NCBI RefSeq assembly: GCF_019578655.1
Contig: NC_063264.1
Location: 26,621,688 to 26,685,687, forward strand
Source: Ricinus communis
Lineage: Eukaryota > Streptophyta > Magnoliopsida > Malpighiales > Euphorbiaceae
Direction of reading: 5' to 3'
DNA length: 64,000 nucleotides
Shown: one piece after another, positions 59,509-64,000 of the stretch
How the letters are laid out: each line of letters starts with the position of its first letter
How positions within the stretch are numbered: position 1 is the stretch's first letter
Made by a program: the position numbers and the translations under genes
Notes under the pieces: generated by a model
Seen by the model: the letters and a program-made list of their open reading frames with translations, nothing else
What the model was told of the DNA's origin: nothing
Databases searched by the model: none

Positions 59509-61060
59509 GTCTATGCCATAGCATAGAAGAAACCTTGGTTGTGAGAAAAGTCTGAGGTGATGGAGTAGGACTGGAATTTTGAGACAACGGATAAAGAGAA
59601 CCTTGAGCATTGTAACAGCGAAGAATTTTCTGTGTTGTTGGTTCCTTCATAGATAAACCAAAAGAGTTAAAATTGACATCACACGTATTATCACGTGTAA
59701 AACAATGAATAGAAACGAGATTTCGAGTGATAAAAGGAACAATAAGAACATTGTCAAGTAAAATTTTTGATTTAGAGTCCGAAATTATTTTTTGTCCAAT
59801 GTGTAATAGGAAGTTAATAACCATCCTAAATCTTAACAATATCAAAACCAGTGAATGAGGAAATGAATCTAGACTACTTGTGGAATGGGTCATGTGATGA
59901 GTTGCGCTAGTGTTTGCAAGCCATGTTAAATCAGAAGAATTTGATTTTTGTAGAGGTATACCAGCATATGGCTATCCTCTAGAAGATACCGAAGCATCAC
60001 TAGGTTGAGTAAAGAGTGAATTACAAGGACAATTATTTGCAAAATGATAAAAACCATCACATAATTGGCATTGAATAAGAGTTTCACCCAAAATGGAGCT
60101 AGCCGAAGAAGGATGTGATGTGTCATAAGAAACTTGTGAAGCAGTAGTCCATAGTTGGCATGGGAACTAATAATCTCGATTGCGAAATTAGGAACCAAAG
60201 TTACCACGTCCACTAGAAGAGAATGGAGATAGTTGCTACCATAATTGTTAGTTCGACCCCTAAAAGAGTTGTTTCTCCATCCCCCTTGTCTTCCACCTCT
60301 GAAAGAATCACTTAACCATCCACCTCAGTTAGAAAAACCTTTGCCTCTTGATGCAAGAAAAGCTTGTGATTAATTAATAGAATTGTTACTTTGAGTTTGT
60401 TGAATTTAATTTTCGTGAGCAAACAAAAAGGAATGCAATTTAAGGAAGCTTGGAAAGTGTCACACATATAAAACTGTGATCACATCAAAATAATCAGAAG
60501 GGAGACCATCAAGGATTTGAAGAATAATATCACTTTCATCAATATCATGACCAACAAAAGCAAGAAAATTAAAAAATAGACTTCACATGATTCAAGTAAT
60601 TAACCATTGAGCGATTGTCTTTTAATGCTTGATTGAAATTGAGTTTCAGTTGAAGGTATTTTGCATTAACATGATAATGAAAGAGAGTTTTAATCTGACA
60701 CCATGTCTCAAAAGCAGTTAAAGATTCACTAGGTCGTAGTACTTGTTTAAGAATATCGAAAGAAACTGTGGCATGAAGCTAAGAAAGGACAAAATAATCA
60801 ACTTGTTTCCATAGAAGATATGTCGAATTAGCTGAAACAACTCCATTAGAATCTGTGAATATTGAGAGAAGACAGCATGAAGAGCTGTTAATATGTTTAT
60901 AAACTCGACGGCAATGAAAAATGTTGTTGAATAAGGGCTTCCAAACAAGATAGTTGGAAAAATCAAGAATTTCTGGAATATGATTTTTAAAGTTATTAAC
61001 ATTAAAAACCGAGGAAGAAAGCAACGAAGAATTTAGTTATTTGTAAGTGTTGTGGTCATT
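59509..61060 (-). pseudogene. Ty1/copia gag and gag-pre-integrase remnant
   Basis: Near the right end a gag N-terminal-like segment (DFSNYLVWKPLF, about 60980-60940) is followed by degenerate gag text. A zinc knuckle of CX2CX4HX4C form lies at 60027-60073. The gag-pre-integrase region (59893-59504) has the NLVSIH and LWHRL motifs. Several frames are needed, so the gene is broken. Whether it belongs to the same element as the pol remnant to the left is unclear: roughly 150 residues of integrase are absent between them. Confidence 0.75.
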
Positions 61061-61136
61061 AAGGAAGAAGAAGAAGAGGAGGAAGAAGAAGAAAATAAAG
61101 AGGAGAATAAGGTTTGTTGAATTTCTTTTTGTTAAA

Positions 61137-61145
61137 GCTCTGATA
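61137..61145 (-). other. Possible primer-binding site of copia gag element
   Basis: The minus strand reads TATCAGAGC, the core of the initiator tRNA-Met complement used by plant copia elements, about 80 bp upstream of the gag remnant. The preceding LTR end is not recognisable. Confidence 0.4.
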
Positions 61146-61474
61146 TTTTACTATAAGGTTCAATTATTTTAATTTTCTTATATATATATAAATATTTTTT
61201 AAATTCAATAATTTGATTTGCATATTTTACAAAAAAATAAAGTATATTTATCTTAGTTTTAGACTATCTTAGTATTTTTTTTAAATATCGAGATATAGAG
61301 CAGGTGGTGAGAATTAAATTCAATACTAAAATTATATTAATTAAGAAACTGTCAAAGCGATGCTTAAAATGTTGCAAGTTTAATGTTTATATTAAAAGGA
61401 AATGAAGGTGGTGGAGAATTTCGAAACTCTGATGCCATATGAAAAATATATATAATTTGAGATTTTTAGAATGT

Positions 61475-61505
<31 letters not shown>

Positions 61506-64000
61506 ACCATAACAATCTTTTTAGAATGAGGTTTAATTTGAGTTTTAAATTTGCAGTTAAGCTCAATTTAATTCTATTTTTATTTTTATAGCTAGTTTAG
61601 CCCCTATATTCAACTTGACCTTTTTTAAGAGAATAAGTTGCATGTGTTGTAGAACCTAATTTGGCCATCCAAAATGCGACTCAATTTTGCCATTTAATTT
61701 TTTATGTATGCTCCATTTCATCCTTTTAAAAATTACTTTATTATAAATTATTTAATTAATAATTGAATTTATATATAAATTTTTTCTTATATAATTTAGA
61801 TTTTAAAATAGTTGGTTGAGTAAAAAAAAAGTTAACGGTGTTGTGGTTTTGATGTTGATGTTGACAATAACTTGGATTTTTTAAATTGTGTTCATTCCCT
61901 TATAGTGATGGATTAATAGGATATGAATGGGCTAGCACAAGAAAAGCTTGAAGATGATGGCTTGATGAGGAGCATGCAAGGATGCTAAAGATGAGCTCAG
62001 TTTATCATAAGGCTTAATAACAAGATCTAGAGCCAAGAAGTTGCAATAAGCCTTAAATGGCTATATATAAGATTGGGCTATGAAGGAAAGTCTATTTGAA
62101 AATCTAAGATCCACAGCTATAAAGAAGCATCAAGAATGTGCTTTCTTCACTCTCTTGGAGGTCCAAGTCCATGACAAACTAATTAAGACTGAATTATGCT
62201 TATAAGTCTTGGTTTAGTTAAACATTAAGTTTACTTAGTCTTTTTCCTAATAGCTTTCTTTTAGGGTTTGTTTGAAGTATATTTAATTTGAATCAAGCCA
62301 TATGTTACATTCAATTTTGATATTTAATGATATTTCATTGTTCTAGCAATCTTTGAGTGAATTTTTATATTCTTGTTGAATGCATTTAGTACTTATCAAA
62401 GATTTGATATCTCTGTGGCGTGCTAGGATTATGATTTAGAGGACTTAATTTTCTTTAGGTTCTACTTCTATTGATCAACTTTATAATCTGATTTAGAGTG
62501 ATTCTATGATTTGATTCAATTTGTTAGTGGATTTTTAGATTAATGATATACGGGTTCATAACTATTAGAGTTCATATATTCTATTCCTAAAGATTCTTAA
62601 TATAATGTGTTTATGGGTGTTGATGGTGATTGTCCGGATATCAATTTTTTAATGGAATAATAACAAGTATTATTTAAGCTCAATTTCATCTTATTTTTAT
62701 GCTTCTATTTTACCATATCCAACTAATCGCTCAAGAAAGAGGTAGATTGAACGTATTTAAAAAATTAATGGATTAAATTGGTTGTAAAAATAAAAAGCTA
62801 AAATTAAGCATGACTATAAAATTTGAAAATCAAATTGAACTTTATTCCAATTCTTTTCTATTATGATTATCTATTCTGATATACTTTCCTACTTTTTATA
62901 ATAATATTCACCAATGATTATAATGTTTTATATTATAATTGTAAGCACACTAGTTATGTTCTTTTTCAAATATATATTTCCTACTTATAATAATGTTCCT
63001 AATATTTTCTTGTTCAAAATGATACTTTTTAATATACTCTAATAAAGTGTGGTAGGGGCAATGTGTTTATAGGCTGACTAAAAAAACTTATATAAGTATT
63101 TTTTTTTTTTTTTCCATATGCAGGGGAGTGGTAAATACTTCACAAGTGTAGAATTTATTTTGGAGAAATCACTATTTTTTTTTTATTTCAAGAATTTATA
63201 GTAATAAGAATTTATTATAAAAATGAAACAAAAAAGTTCTTATTTCGGGAAGGAGAGTTTTATTTGGATTAAATTTTGGAGATTTTTAAGAAATATAAAA
63301 ACTCAATAAAAAATATTATTTAAGAAAATAATTTTTTTAAATTTTTTAAATTTATAGTGTTGTTGTTTTTTTATTAATTTTTATCGTTTTATCCCAAAAA
63401 ACTAAAAAAATAAATATCAATAAAAATCATAAATTTAGAAAGAATCAGAAAAAAATAATATTTTTGACATTTTAAAAATAAAAAAAAACTGTTAATTTGA
63501 CAAAAAACAAAAATTAGGTATTTATGATATTTTTCTTTAACTCTTGGGCTTTTCTCCGACAGTAAATTATATTAAATACTTATGTGTATACAGTATTATG
63601 GGCTTATGATTAAAAAATATATACAAAAGAGAATATTCAGTTTGGGGACCACGACTTTTTCAAGTTCTTTATTTTAGCTTCTTTATTAATATTTAAAAGT
63701 TGAAAATTATTGACGTACACTTCTCCGTGAATATTAACTATTTAATTTATGATTATTTAAAAAATAAAATGATATATTATTTTAAATTTAGTATTGTAAA
63801 TATTTCTATAATAGAATATTATAATAATAAAAAATTTGTTTATATATAAATTAATATATGATAAAATTTATACTAATTATTTTTATAACTAGCAATAAAT
63901 AAATTTAATATATAAATTAATAAAATTGAAGATTTATTTATATTGTAAAAGTATATTAATTTAATGAAATAGTATGATAATATTGAAAATTAATATTTCT
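61146..64000. other. AT-rich right flank, no gene seen
   Basis: Very A/T-rich with many stops. A somewhat less AT-rich stretch near 61900-62250 (CTCTTGGAGGTCCAAGTCCA) could be repeat-derived, but it has no partner in the window. No snRNA motif, USE or credible reading frame found. Confidence 0.5.
61478..61505. repeat. (TA)n microsatellite
   Basis: About 14 TA dinucleotides in a row. Confidence 0.9.

Noticed and set aside
59173..59521. Overlapping Ser/Pro-rich (minus) and Gly/Glu/Lys-rich (plus) frames of over 90 codons
   Set aside because: Produced by the purine/pyrimidine strand bias of this segment. No domain, and both strands are open for the same compositional reason.
1..64000. CRISPR arrays, prokaryotic operons, rRNA operons or tRNA genes
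   Set aside because: None found. The regular repeats are snRNA-array units, LTRs or microsatellites, and the 5S-like text belongs to Cassandra LTRs and is not a genuine 5S gene.
1..64000. U6 or U4 snRNA genes in the cluster
   Set aside because: I looked for the U6 ACAGAG box, the U6 5' stem and the U4 5' stem on both strands and saw none; a covariance-model search would be needed to exclude diverged copies.

Overview
The window is AT-rich plant nuclear DNA, almost certainly from a eudicot. It carries snRNA promoters with the plant upstream sequence element (USE, RTCCCACATCG-like) plus a TATA box, plant-type U1, U2 and U5 snRNAs, a Cassandra-type TRIM with a 5S-like segment, Ty1/copia relics, a Mutator-like element and NAC-gene remnants. 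I see no intact protein-coding gene. Nearly all open frames are short antisense or random frames over snRNA genes, transposons or low-complexity DNA.

The main feature is a spliceosomal snRNA gene cluster arranged as a higher-order tandem repeat of about 20 kb. Copy A spans about 5093-25296, copy B about 25297-45229, and copy C about 45230-55579 (cut short). The first 5 kb resembles the tail of a further, rearranged copy. A full unit reads, left to right: U1 (+); a U2 promoter interrupted by a copia LTR; a U2 variant (+) with a shortened 3' domain; a long unassigned repeat; a NAC-like pseudogene; an AT-rich block with a U2 3'-end relic, half a Mutator-like element and a three-LTR Cassandra; a tandem array of five U2 copies (-) at about 785-bp spacing; U5 (+); a NAC-tail pseudogene; a second AT-rich block with a U2 relic and a complete Mutator-like element; and U5 (-).

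The array therefore supplies RNA components of several spliceosomal particles: U1 for 5' splice-site recognition, U2 for the branch site and U5 for exon alignment. U1, both U5 genes and the first two minus-strand U2 copies keep USE, TATA at Pol II-type spacing (about 32-35 nt between them), their recognition sequences and Sm sites. Minus-strand U2 copies 3 to 5 show increasing decay, and copy 5 has no promoter. Copies A and B look nearly identical by eye over 20 kb, with specific indels, so amplification appears recent.

Copy C ends at 55579 inside a U2 gene, fused to copia LTR sequence. From there to about 61.1 kb lie nested, broken LTR-retrotransposon pieces on the minus strand: copia pol, a GC/purine-rich LTR-like segment, then a second copia gag region. 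The last 3 kb is AT-rich DNA with no recognisable gene. Homology statements come from reading the sequence, not from alignment software, so boundaries are approximate to a few bases unless a motif fixes them.
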